Below, piece after piece: positions 7,138 through 15,021 of a stretch of 15,917 bases of DNA. A program made the translations under genes and the position numbers. The notes beneath the pieces were generated by a model. It saw only the letters and a list, made by a program, of their open reading frames with translations, was not told where the DNA came from and ran no database searches. The number at the start of each line of letters is the position of its first letter. The stretch's first letter is position 1. Source of the DNA: JAQVWU01 sp964628455 (lineage in GTDB: Bacteria > Bacillota > Clostridia > Oscillospirales > CAG-272). The stretch lies in NCBI GenBank assembly GCA_964628455.1, contig CAZVPD010000088.1, positions 1 through 15,917 of the forward strand, given 5' to 3'.

Positions 7138-8184
7138 ATGATTAAAATCGAAAACCTGGTAAAGCAGTACGGCGATAAATACGCCGTCAACGACATAAGC
7201 TTTACTGTCGGCGACGGGGAAATCGTAGGCTTTCTCGGTCCGAACGGATCGGGAAAATCAACGACGATGAATATCCTTACGGGTTATCTGTCATCGACAT
7301 CGGGCGAAGTTTCCATTGACGGACACGACATCCTCGACAATGACCTTGAAGCCAAAAAACTGATCGGATATCTGCCGGAGCAGCCTCCTCTATATGTCGA
7401 GATGACGGTGAATGAATATCTGGGTTTTGTTTACGACTTGAAAAAATGCACGTTCAACCGCGCGAAACATCTCGGTGAAATCGCCGAAGTAACGAAAATC
7501 GCAGACGTTAGAAACCGCGTCATCGGCCATCTTTCCAAAGGATACCGTCAGCGTGTCGGTATTGCGCAGGCTCTGATCGGCAATCCGAAAATCGTCGTGC
7601 TTGACGAACCCACCATAGGTCTTGACCCCAAGCAGATCGTTGAGATCAGGAATCTTATACGCATGCTCGGACGTGACCATACGGTGATACTTTCGACGCA
7701 CATTCTTTCCGAGGTTCAGGCCACCTGCGACCGTGTGGTCATCATCAACAAAGGAAAGATCGTCGCCGACGAGCGGACCGAGGATATATCGAATATCGTC
7801 GGGGGAAACCGCAGGATATCGGTTAAAATATGCGGACCGCAGAAAGACGTGCTCGCCGTCCTTAAAAAGCACCGCAGCGTGACTTATGCCGAAGCGCTTG
7901 CGGAACATGAGCTTGACAGCACGACCTATGTTGTGGAAAGCGAAGCCGGAGTCGACATACGAAAAAGCCTTTTTACGGTGCTTGCGGAAAATCACTGGCC
8001 GATTATCGGGATGGAAGCGATGGGAATAAGTCTCGAGGATATATTTATATCTCTTGTTGACGTTTCGGAGTCGGCTTCCAGGGCTAAACGCAGACGCATA
8101 AAAGTTTCTTCGGGTGCGGCAGCCGAAACCGCATCCTCCGATAAAAAAGCGGAAGGGTCCGATCAAAAGGGGGATAACCAGTAA
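7138..8184 (+). CDS. ABC transporter ATP-binding protein, GldA-like
   Basis: A 348-residue ATPase that would drive the membrane complex encoded downstream. Walker A is GPNGSGKST (34-42), the Q-loop is Q82, the ABC signature is LSKGYRQR (132-139), Walker B ends in LDEP (155-158), and the H-loop is H188. The GYLPEQPPLY stretch (77-86) is typical of GldA/ABC-2 type ATPases. After the nucleotide-binding domain (about 1-225) comes an accessory domain to about 315, then a charged low-complexity tail rich in Lys, Ala and Ser (315-348). GGGAG (7121-7125) is 12 nt before the ATG, a rather long spacing. The stop overlaps the permease start by one base (TAATG), indicating translational coupling. The gldA name comes from Bacteroidetes gliding genes; gliding is not implied here. 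Confidence 0.92.
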   Translation: MIKIENLVKQYGDKYAVNDISFTVGDGEIVGFLGPNGSGKSTTMNILTGYLSSTSGEVSIDGHDILDNDLEAKKLIGYLPEQPPLYVEMTVNEYLGFVYDLKKCTFNRAKHLGEIAEVTKIADVRNRVIGHLSKGYRQRVGIAQALIGNPKIVVLDEPTIGLDPKQIVEIRNLIRMLGRDHTVILSTHILSEVQATCDRVVIINKGKIVADERTEDISNIVGGNRRISVKICGPQKDVLAVLKKHRSVTYAEALAEHELDSTTYVVESEAGVDIRKSLFTVLAENHWPIIGMEAMGISLEDIFISLVDVSESASRAKRRRIKVSSGAAAETASSDKKAEGSDQKGDNQ

Positions 8185-8918
8185 TGCTCGCCATATACAA
8201 ACGTGAGATAAGGGCGTATTTTACTTCGCCTGTCGGTTATATATTCATCGCGGCATACCTTGCCGTCAGCGGTTTTCTGTTCTCGATGTTTACGATGCAG
8301 GCGGTCGTCGGAGGCAGCGATACCGATCTGGGCATGTATTTTACCATCATGATCTTTGTTTTCGCCATCATTGTACCGCTTCTGACCATGAAATCACTGT
8401 CTGAGGAACGTAAAATGAAGACCGAACAGCTGCTGCTCACCGCTCCGGTCTCGCTTCCCTCCATGGTCGGCGCGAAATTCCTCGCCGCCTACACGATGTT
8501 TGCCGGAACGTATTTTATATCCTGCATCTATTACTATGTTTTGTTCCGCTATGTGCCGGATGCGCTCGCGGTTCCGAACCTGTGGGTGACCCTTCTCGGG
8601 TATTCCATCGCGATTCTGCTGCTCGGAGGCGCATTTGTCGCGGTCGGACTTTTCGTTTCATCCCTTACGGAAAATCAAATTACAGCGGTGATGGGAACGC
8701 TGGCCATCCTCATGATAGCCCTTCTATGCGCGTTTTTAAACCAGTATATCGATGTCTATGTCATACGCGTATTCTTTTCCTGGGTTTCTGTTTTCAGCCG
8801 TTTTACAAACTTCACTTTCGGTATGTTCGATTTTGCCGCCGTTCTCTACTATGCTTCGATCATGTTCGTGTTCCTTTTCCTGACCGTGCGCGTTTACGAA
8901 AAACGCCGCTGGTCGTGA
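8184..8918 (+). CDS. ABC-2 type permease, GldF-like
   Basis: A 244-residue polytopic inner-membrane protein, the transmembrane half of the ABC system. It begins MLAIYKREIRAYFTSPVGYI, the familiar start of GldF/ABC-2 permeases, where the amphipathic first helix leads into a first membrane segment (about 17-37). Further hydrophobic segments lie at about 50-68, 97-120, 132-158, 164-186 and 212-238, six in all. SLSEERKMKTEQLLLTAP (72-89) is the conserved cytoplasmic loop of this family, which contacts the ATPase. The start codon shares one base with the ATPase stop, and GGGG lies about 10 nt upstream. Length is normal for a stand-alone GldF. The cargo is unknown. Confidence 0.9.
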   Translation: MLAIYKREIRAYFTSPVGYIFIAAYLAVSGFLFSMFTMQAVVGGSDTDLGMYFTIMIFVFAIIVPLLTMKSLSEERKMKTEQLLLTAPVSLPSMVGAKFLAAYTMFAGTYFISCIYYYVLFRYVPDALAVPNLWVTLLGYSIAILLLGGAFVAVGLFVSSLTENQITAVMGTLAILMIALLCAFLNQYIDVYVIRVFFSWVSVFSRFTNFTFGMFDFAAVLYYASIMFVFLFLTVRVYEKRRWS

Positions 8919-8942
8919 CCGGAAGGGAAAGGGGTAAATCAA

Positions 8943-10448
8943 ATGAATAATTCTCAGTTAAACAGAAAAAAATCGTTTTTTTCAAACAAACGTTTTAAAT
9001 ACGGTTCGGCGGCTGTTGCCTTCACAACCGTTGTGATAGCGGCAATCATCGCGGCGAATGCGATTTTCGGAATGCTCGCGTCGGCGCTGCTGTGGTATGT
9101 GGATATGACGGCGGAACAGCTTTACGGAATTACGGATGCTTCGAGGGAACTTCTCGCGGATCTGTCCGCGGAAGACGTCAGTATTAAAATTATTTTCTGC
9201 ACTCCGAAAGACAAGCTTGAGGAAGAATATTTCCAGAAACTGGTTCATCAGAGCGCCTTGTCCTATGCCAAGGAATTCGATTTTGTCGAAGTCGAATATC
9301 TCGATATCATTACAAATCCTTCATCGGTCAACAAATACAAGACGACGGCGGCGACCACCATCAAGACAACCAACGTCATCATCGAAAACGGTTCCGACTA
9401 CCGCGTGTTTACCATCGAGGCATTTTTCACTTTTGCCGAGAGTGACAACAGCGTGTTCGCATTCAACGGAGAGCTGAAGATAACGAGCGCCATCATGCAG
9501 CTGTGCTACGACAGCAGCATCGCTTATTTTACGGTCGGTCACGGAGAGACCACCACTTCCTCTCAGCTTGCCGGTTTGTTTGAACTGGCCGGTTATGATG
9601 TCCGGACCATTGATCTGACAAAAGAAGAAATCGACCCGTCCGCTCAGGTTGTTGTAATAAACGGCCCGAAATACGATTTCCTGGGTGCCGACCAGGAAGT
9701 CAATGAAATCGACAAGATCGCGGATTTCCTTGACGATTTCGGAAACCTGATGGTTTTCATGGACGCCAATTCCATGGGGACTCAGGAATTCGTCGAACTC
9801 AACGAATTTTTATCCGAATGGGGAATCGCATTCGGCAAATCTCTGATCAAGGATCCGGAAAGTTCCATTTCCGCCGACGGGTATTCTCTGGTATCCGAAT
9901 ATACGACGGAGGGAATGGGGTCTTCGCTGACCACCTCGCTGCGCAGTCTTGAAACAATACCCAAAGCGATTGTCCGCTATACCATGCCCGTTGAAATACT
10001 GTGGGAGAACAGAGCCATAGACCAGGGTTCAAGAACCGTTTCTCCGGTTCTGATTTCTGCGGGCACGGCTATGTCTTACGGTTTTGAAAACGAAAGCGAA
10101 GCGTCATCCTCCGGTCCGTTTAATCTCGTTACGATATCTCAGGATTCCGTTTATATCGACAACGAGCCGTTTACTTCCTATGTACTCGCCGTCGGAACGA
10201 CCAATTTTACGAATCAGGATTATCTTGCTTCCAATGCATACGGCAACGCCGACATCATTTATTCGGCGATGAAAGCGATGGGACGCGAGAAAGTTCCGCT
10301 GAATATCGACTTCCGTCTGTTCGAAAACAAATCGCTCGATATAACCGCGGCTCAGGCCAACGCATGGACGATCGTATATACGGCTGTTATTCCGGTGATA
10401 GTGCTTGTCTTCGGGACAGTCGTCTGGTTCAAACGGAGACATCTATGA
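8943..10448 (+). CDS. GldG-like ABC transport system auxiliary protein
   Basis: A 501-residue membrane-anchored protein of the ABC_transp_aux (PF09822, GldG-like) family. A basic N-terminus precedes a membrane segment (about 22-52), then a large extracytoplasmic domain, and a second membrane segment (about 472-494) ends in the basic FKRRHL. The family hallmark GHGE occurs at 199-202 in IAYFTVGHGETTTSSQLAGL, followed by VVVINGPKYDF (236-246) and a conserved acidic block ending LMVFMDA (269-275). The extracytoplasmic part probably forms two alpha/beta subdomains. AAAGGGG lies 7-8 nt before the ATG, and the gene follows the permease by 24 nt. It overlaps the next gene at ATGA. It is thought to act with the GldA/GldF pair; its ligand is not known. 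Confidence 0.87.
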   Translation: MNNSQLNRKKSFFSNKRFKYGSAAVAFTTVVIAAIIAANAIFGMLASALLWYVDMTAEQLYGITDASRELLADLSAEDVSIKIIFCTPKDKLEEEYFQKLVHQSALSYAKEFDFVEVEYLDIITNPSSVNKYKTTAATTIKTTNVIIENGSDYRVFTIEAFFTFAESDNSVFAFNGELKITSAIMQLCYDSSIAYFTVGHGETTTSSQLAGLFELAGYDVRTIDLTKEEIDPSAQVVVINGPKYDFLGADQEVNEIDKIADFLDDFGNLMVFMDANSMGTQEFVELNEFLSEWGIAFGKSLIKDPESSISADGYSLVSEYTTEGMGSSLTTSLRSLETIPKAIVRYTMPVEILWENRAIDQGSRTVSPVLISAGTAMSYGFENESEASSSGPFNLVTISQDSVYIDNEPFTSYVLAVGTTNFTNQDYLASNAYGNADIIYSAMKAMGREKVPLNIDFRLFENKSLDITAAQANAWTIVYTAVIPVIVLVFGTVVWFKRRHL

Positions 10449-11923
10449 TAAAAAGACAAAAAAAACTTATTATAATTTTTGCCGTTGCGGCTGTGCTGCT
10501 TACCTGCGCTTACTTTTTTATCGTAACGCCCCTGGTAGCCAAATGGACGGCCGTCGAGGAAGAAGTTCCGGAACTTCTTCCGGGTGAGGTACTCGGTTCC
10601 AACAACAGGATTCTGCTGTTCGAGCATGTGGAAAAAGCCGCCATTCAGGAGATAGAGGTTCACAACGAATACGGTGTGTATTCGATGTACCGCGATGTGG
10701 ATGATGAATTCTATGTCCGCGACAACAAGGGCGCTCCCTATGACCTGACTGCCCTGTCCTCTCTTGTCGTCAGCGCGGGTTATACGCTCTCGATGACGCG
10801 GGTGACCACCGATGCGCAGGATTTGGAAGAATACGGTCTGGATGAATATTCGGAACCCTCCTGGTATAAGCTGACCACCATCGACGGAACCGAACATACG
10901 GTATATATCGGAGACCTTATCCCTACGGGAGCCGGATATTACTGCCGTTATATCGACCGCAATGCCGTTTATGTGCTCGATTCCACGCTGGCCAAAACGC
11001 TGCTTGCCCCCGTTACCGATCTGATCACCCCGATTCTGGCCTATCCCCTCAAACAGACCGACTATTTCACCGTCCGTGACTTTTATATCATGCACGGCGA
11101 GGAAATTAAGCTTTGGGTCGATTACATTGCCGACGGCGTGCAGACCGACCAGCCGAATACGACATTCTACGAAATGAAGTCACCGGCCAATTATATTCCC
11201 TCGACCAATTACGAAACGGTGCTCCAGAAATTTATCAAGTTTACGGGATTGAAGACGCTTGAAATCGGTCCGACAAACGAAGTCATGTCCGATGAAATCC
11301 TCGCCAAATACGGTCTTGACGATCCTGCATGGACCATCCACTATAAATATTCGGATATCGACAACTACATCTTTTTCAGCGAGCAGAACGAGGACGGAAC
11401 TTATTACGCATATTCGCTGCTCTTCAACCTTGTTGCGATCGTAGACGGTGCGACCGTCGACTTCTTCGGCTGGGATCTGATCAAGTTTGTGGACAATTCG
11501 CTGTTCATGCTCAATATCAACGACATCGCCAGAATCGACGTCGAAAGCAAAGACCTTAACACAAGTTTCAGTCTGGTCGGAGAAGGAACCTCTATTCTGA
11601 TTACGCCGTCCGACAGGTCTGAACCCTTTGACGAAACCGATCTTAAAAATTTCCGTCAGGTATATAAAACCTATCTTTCCATCAAACTCGAGGATTATAC
11701 CGACAGCCATGAAACGGATGACCTGATACTGACCCTTCGTTTTATCACAGACGCGGGAAAGACATACGAATTTAAATTCTACGCATATTCCACCCGCCGC
11801 TGTTTTTATACCGTGAATGGCGAAGGCGAATTCTATGTCCTGCGCGATATCGTCGAAAAAGCCATATCGGATACCCGAAAAGCCCTGGCCGGCGATATGG
11901 TGGATTCCTGGGCAAAAGATTAA
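10445..11923 (+). CDS. DUF4340-type membrane-anchored protein, partner of the GldAFG-like transporter
   Basis: A 492-residue protein with a basic start (MIKRQKK), a single membrane anchor (about 8-31) and a large extracytoplasmic region. The start is ATG at 10445, overlapping the previous stop as ATGA; a longer in-frame reading from 10364 lies entirely inside the preceding gene and lacks a ribosome binding site. The body contains repeated beta-rich modules that read like DUF4340: YGVYSMYRD (76-84), VYIGDLIPTGAGYYCRY (153-169) and a later matching region with TKYGLDDP-like spacing (KYGLDDPAW). DUF4340 proteins are regularly encoded directly after GldG homologues. I infer that it contacts the GldG-like protein outside the membrane. 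Function and ligand are unknown. It is the last gene of the operon, ending 14 nt before a strong terminator. Confidence 0.82.
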   Translation: MIKRQKKLIIIFAVAAVLLTCAYFFIVTPLVAKWTAVEEEVPELLPGEVLGSNNRILLFEHVEKAAIQEIEVHNEYGVYSMYRDVDDEFYVRDNKGAPYDLTALSSLVVSAGYTLSMTRVTTDAQDLEEYGLDEYSEPSWYKLTTIDGTEHTVYIGDLIPTGAGYYCRYIDRNAVYVLDSTLAKTLLAPVTDLITPILAYPLKQTDYFTVRDFYIMHGEEIKLWVDYIADGVQTDQPNTTFYEMKSPANYIPSTNYETVLQKFIKFTGLKTLEIGPTNEVMSDEILAKYGLDDPAWTIHYKYSDIDNYIFFSEQNEDGTYYAYSLLFNLVAIVDGATVDFFGWDLIKFVDNSLFMLNINDIARIDVESKDLNTSFSLVGEGTSILITPSDRSEPFDETDLKNFRQVYKTYLSIKLEDYTDSHETDDLILTLRFITDAGKTYEFKFYAYSTRRCFYTVNGEGEFYVLRDIVEKAISDTRKALAGDMVDSWAKD

Positions 11924-11937
11924 CGGTCGATGCGTTA

Positions 11938-11988
11938 TATAAAAAGATGCGGCAGAACGAAAAAATCGCTCTGCCGTATCTTTTTATA
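11938..11988. terminator. Bidirectional rho-independent terminator
   Basis: TATAAAAAGATGCGGCAGA (11938-11956) pairs with TCTGCCGTATCTTTTTATA (11970-11988). The stem is 19 bp with one G-U pair and a 13-nt loop, flanked by an A run on one side and a T run on the other, so it can terminate transcription from either direction. It sits between the convergent DUF4340 (+) and cupin (-) genes. The remaining 68 bp to the cupin stop hold nothing recognisable. Confidence 0.92.
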
Positions 11989-12056
11989 ATTCCGGAATCA
12001 ATGTTTTACCTGCCGGTATCTTTTGACAGCCGTTTTATTCTTCATACGTTCTGCTG

Positions 12057-12395
12057 TCATTCTGACGCTACAGGCCACCAGAAGGCCGCCCAGAGCAGTT
12101 CCGCGTCGTTCTCGTTGATGACCGAATGCAGCGCGTCCGGCGGTATGCGTACGACATCTCCCGTTGTAACCGCGAACTTTTCATCGTCTATCACCGCAAA
12201 ACCTTCGCCTTTGAAAAAGAAATATATTTCTTCCGAGTGATGACGATGAGCGTCCATCTCACCGGATTTGGCGAGATATCCCCATGCGTGACTGAAAGGC
12301 GCTTTTAATCCCAACGGCAAAACGCCGGATGCCAGAATCGTGCCTTCATGCGCGGCACTTGCGGTATTAATATCGAACTTCGTTAATAATTCCAT
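12057..12395 (-). CDS. Small cupin-domain protein
   Basis: A 112-residue single-domain cupin. Motif 1 is present as G45, H50, H52, E56 and G63 around EMDAHRHHSEEIYFFFKGEG. Motif 2 has G79, P85, H90 and N94 in GDVVRIPPDALHSVIN. The three histidines and the glutamate are the usual metal ligands, so the metal site looks complete. Such small cupins include sugar-binding proteins, isomerases and dioxygenases; the sequence alone does not decide. AAAGGA (+ strand 12401-12406) lies 5 nt before the ATG. The gene follows the TIM-barrel isomerase/epimerase gene by 43 nt in the same direction, consistent with a small carbohydrate-modifying operon. A role in sugar or uronate metabolism is inference. Confidence 0.85.
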   Translation of the reverse strand: MELLTKFDINTASAAHEGTILASGVLPLGLKAPFSHAWGYLAKSGEMDAHRHHSEEIYFFFKGEGFAVIDDEKFAVTTGDVVRIPPDALHSVINENDAELLWAAFWWPVASE

Positions 12396-12438
12396 AAAAA
12401 TCCTTTCTTATTATATAAGCGGTTTAATTAAATTGATA

Positions 12439-13314
12439 TTACAGTGAACCGACAGTTCCTTCGAGTGTGCTTTTCAGGAAAGCCTCCGCACGGACATATA
12501 ATTCTTTGGGGAAGCGTGAGGTGAAACTGTTTGCTTCGAGCGACAGTGTTCCTTTGTACCCGGTTTCTTTCAGTGCCGTAAAAAAGCTGTCCCAGTTTAT
12601 GCTGCCCGTATATGGACAGGTGTGCATATCCTGTTTGCCGTCGTTGTCATGGATATGCAGGGCGGTAAGCCGGCTGCCGAGTGCGCGCACATATTCACCT
12701 GCATCAATCCCGGTTATATTGGCGTGTCCCGTGTCAAGGCAGGCGGTGAAATATTCCGGGTCACCCATCATGTCGATATAATCGGTCAGCTGATCCGGAT
12801 ACGCGGTCGGGATTCCGGCGCACGGCATATTTTCCAGTGCGATGATAACGCCGCTTTCGTGCGCTGCCGGCAGCAGTTCCGAGAAGACGCGTCTGTTCAT
12901 TTCGCGGGTCAGTTCCGGATTGTCGTCCTTTGACCATCCGCAGCGCATCGCGCAGTGGATGACGATATATTTCCCCTGCAGAATTTCTGTGGCGCGGATC
13001 GCTTTTTTGATTGCGCGTGTCATGAATCGGAATTCCTCTTCACGGCCGGTCCCCTGCCTGATATCCGGATAGGTGGGAAAAGGCGCGTGCGTCTGATTGA
13101 CATAAAGACCGGCTTCGGCGAGATATTGATACTCCCGCCGAAAATATGCGTCAAACTCGCTGTCGGGCGCGGCATAAATCCCTTCAAACGGCTTATAGGC
13201 GCTGCATGTTTCGGAATAGTCGACTCCTTGAAAGCCGGATTCGGCGATTTTTTTATAACCTTCGGCCGGACCGAATAAATGCTTTGCAACAGATGTCGTG
13301 GTGTTGATACGCAT
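12439..13314 (-). CDS. Sugar phosphate isomerase/epimerase-like TIM barrel (xylose isomerase-like)
   Basis: A 291-residue protein of the AP endonuclease family 2 / xylose isomerase-like TIM-barrel family (PF01261). Candidate metal and catalytic residues line up in order: H76 (QTHAPF), H120 (IVIHCA), E151 (ALENMP), D194 and H197 (CLDTGHANITG), H220 and H222 (LHIHDNDG), and E260 (LSLEAN). The two glutamates near barrel strand ends are those expected for sugar epimerases. The ATG at 13314 is preferred over an upstream in-frame ATG at 13377 because GGAG sits 6 nt before it and the extra 21 residues (rich in Asn and Lys) overlap the promoter. Family members include tagatose, allulose and hydroxypyruvate isomerases and inosose dehydratase; the substrate cannot be assigned. 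The cupin gene follows. Confidence 0.88.
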   Translation of the reverse strand: MRINTTTSVAKHLFGPAEGYKKIAESGFQGVDYSETCSAYKPFEGIYAAPDSEFDAYFRREYQYLAEAGLYVNQTHAPFPTYPDIRQGTGREEEFRFMTRAIKKAIRATEILQGKYIVIHCAMRCGWSKDDNPELTREMNRRVFSELLPAAHESGVIIALENMPCAGIPTAYPDQLTDYIDMMGDPEYFTACLDTGHANITGIDAGEYVRALGSRLTALHIHDNDGKQDMHTCPYTGSINWDSFFTALKETGYKGTLSLEANSFTSRFPKELYVRAEAFLKSTLEGTVGSL

Positions 13315-13365
13315 GGCATGCTCCTGTAATTTATTTTTGTTTTTGTTTCGGACAGTGCGCCCGGT

Positions 13366-13371
13366 ATTATA
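13366..13371 (-). promoter_or_regulatory. Predicted -10 element for the isomerase-cupin pair
   Basis: A perfect TATAAT on the minus strand (13366-13371) lies 51 bp before the isomerase ATG, giving a leader of about 45 nt. No good -35 is present at 16-18 bp. GCATGC occurs both beside it (13374-13379) and across the ribosome binding site (13316-13321), which could be chance. The rest of the 119-bp gap up to the DUF1848 stop holds no clear terminator. Confidence 0.45.
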
Positions 13372-13433
13372 CTGCATGCCTGTTTTTTGGTGAGTGATAT
13401 AGGTTCTGTCATTTTATTCTTTCGGGAATTTTT

Positions 13434-14342
13434 TTATTTTTTATTGGATTTTACTTTCCGTTCCGTTATCTTTTCGCCGGCGCCGGCTGTACCGCAGAGA
13501 AGCTCGCCGGTCGGGTCATGTGATCGATGCCGTCGTTCGGCCGAAACGGGGCTTCTGTTTGCGTAGCAGTATACGCAGCCGCCGGGACAGGTGTCGTATG
13601 CGCCTATGTCGATGCTTTCACAGCAGCCGCAGTCTGCCCGCTGATTTTTATCGGGCTGCAGGTCAAGCGCGCAGCCGCAGATTTTTTCGCATAACATTTT
13701 ATCGATGCAGCTCGCTTTTCCGATACCGTATACGGTGAGATCGGTCTTCTCCGAACAGGCTTTTGCGGTCAGCCCGTATTCTTTTGTTGTCTGTCCGATA
13801 AAAGCGCCGATTTCGCCGATTTCTTCGTCCGAAATATTTCTGAGAAGCTTTGTTTTCAGCTTCGGATAAAGAACGGCAAAGCTGACGGTCACACGGTCCG
13901 TATAAGCATGAAGCCGGCTGCAGAGCCGCGCAAACTGTTCTTTATGGTATTGAACCGTCATAAAATCGTTGAGAATGACGGGGTCATACCGCCACAGCAC
14001 GCGTTCTCTGCCGATCAATCCGCTCAGTTCGATAAAGGTTTTTTCGATGAGGGATTTGTCACGCAAATTTTTTTCGATCGTGCGGTCATACGGGTTCAGC
14101 GTGAACTGGAAGTAATAATTATACCCCATATCGTCTATGCTTTTTAGGAGGGGAATCAGCGGCTGCGGATCCTTTGTCCAGAATACGATGCAGTCGGTCG
14201 TTTCGGGTTTCAGCGATATTCTGCCGAGCTGCGCGTGATTCATCGGATTGCGCGTCAGAACATAACCCGCTCTCAGACGGTTTATCAGCCAGTCGCCGTA
14301 ATAACAGGGGATATCGGTTCTGCGGGAAGCGGAAAGAATCAT
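13434..14342 (-). CDS. DUF1848-family protein with C-terminal CX3CX2C motif
   Basis: A 302-residue protein matching the DUF1848 family by its opening ILSASRRTDIPCYYGDWL, by RNPMN (31-35), by VFWTKDP (53-59) and by its end, where DIGAYDTCPGGCVYCYANR is followed by HDPTGELLCG (275-284). The cysteines C252, C256 and C259 form CX3CX2C, the spacing that binds the 4Fe-4S cluster in radical SAM enzymes, but here near the C-terminus. Further cysteines cluster at C212, C218, C222, C224, C238, C240 and C241, enough for a second metal centre. No signal peptide or membrane segment. The reaction is unknown. It starts 16 nt after the HAD gene stop, so it is the third gene of that operon. Possible AGGA lies about 10 nt upstream of the ATG. 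Confidence 0.85.
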   Translation of the reverse strand: MILSASRRTDIPCYYGDWLINRLRAGYVLTRNPMNHAQLGRISLKPETTDCIVFWTKDPQPLIPLLKSIDDMGYNYYFQFTLNPYDRTIEKNLRDKSLIEKTFIELSGLIGRERVLWRYDPVILNDFMTVQYHKEQFARLCSRLHAYTDRVTVSFAVLYPKLKTKLLRNISDEEIGEIGAFIGQTTKEYGLTAKACSEKTDLTVYGIGKASCIDKMLCEKICGCALDLQPDKNQRADCGCCESIDIGAYDTCPGGCVYCYANRSPVSAERRHRSHDPTGELLCGTAGAGEKITERKVKSNKK

Positions 14343-14358
14343 ATTCGACCGTCCTGTC

Positions 14359-15021
14359 TTAAAAAGATCCGCTGCCTGAAAGTATTTTTTCCAGCGCGTT
14401 CATATCCTCGGCGATAAGGTCGGCTCCGGCCGCCGTCAGTTCCTCCCTGTCCCCGAATCCGTACAGAACGCCGACGGAGCTTATTCCGGCACTTTGTGCG
14501 CCTTTTATATCCTGTTCCCGGTCGCCTACCATGACGGTCTCAGAAAGGCTTTGAATCCCGCATTCATCGAGGGCGAAACGGATCACTTCTCCCTTGTCGG
14601 TTCTGCTTCCGTCCAGTTCGCTTCCCGACGTAAAACTGAAATAATCCGCAAGTCTGAAATACTCCAGTATCCGGACGGCGAAAACAGCCGGCTTGGATGT
14701 TGCGACGATCAGCGTTTTCCCTTCGGCTCTGAGCTTTTTCAGCAGGTCTTCGGTTCCTTCGTAAACCTGATTTTCGAATATTCCTCTGTCTTTATAATAT
14801 TCGCGGTAAAGAGCAACGGCCCGGACAGCCTGTTCCTTTGTAAAACCGAAAAATTTTTCAAAAGAGTCCCACAGCGGCGGACCTATGAATTTATTGAGGT
14901 CTTTCCTGTTCGGGACGGTTATTCCGAAATGATCCAGCGCGTAAATAACGGCATTTGTTATCCCTTCGGAGGGATCGGTCAGTGTTCCGTCAAGGTCAAA
15001 GAGTATGTGTTTTTTATGCAT
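14359..15021 (-). CDS. HAD-superfamily hydrolase, phosphoglycolate phosphatase/Gph-like
   Basis: A 220-residue cytoplasmic phosphatase of HAD subfamily IA. Motif I is FDLDGTLTD with nucleophile D9 and acid/base D11. Motif II is VATSKP with T108 or S109, motif III is K143, and motif IV is VGDREQDIKGA with D167 and D171 for magnesium. The helical cap (about 15-85) is of the small C1 type. TKPxxxAxxIL and FxxxxGSELDGSRxDK-like segments are typical of Gph- and PpaX-like enzymes, which act on phosphoglycolate, pyrophosphate or nucleotides; the natural substrate is not known. The ATG at 15021 overlaps the preceding HAD gene by 8 nt and is preceded by GGAGAAGCAC, so the two are translationally coupled. 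DUF1848 follows after 16 nt. Confidence 0.9.
   Translation of the reverse strand: MHKKHILFDLDGTLTDPSEGITNAVIYALDHFGITVPNRKDLNKFIGPPLWDSFEKFFGFTKEQAVRAVALYREYYKDRGIFENQVYEGTEDLLKKLRAEGKTLIVATSKPAVFAVRILEYFRLADYFSFTSGSELDGSRTDKGEVIRFALDECGIQSLSETVMVGDREQDIKGAQSAGISSVGVLYGFGDREELTAAGADLIAEDMNALEKILSGSGSF

Noticed and set aside
7390..8166. 258-codon minus-strand open frame
   Set aside because: Antisense to the ABC ATPase with all its motifs; composition is rich in Arg, Phe and His as in shadow frames.
10352..11095. 247-codon open frame on the minus strand across the GldG-like/DUF4340 junction
   Set aside because: It lies antisense to two well-supported coupled genes, has no recognisable motifs, and is an expected by-product of codon use on the opposite strand.
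11947..12240. 97-codon + strand open frame after the DUF4340 gene
   Set aside because: It begins inside the terminator stem and runs antisense through the cupin gene.
12410..12415. TATAAT on the minus strand just before the cupin gene
   Set aside because: Transcription from it would start near 12403, inside the cupin ribosome binding site (12401-12406), so it could not give a translatable mRNA; the -35 position is also poor.
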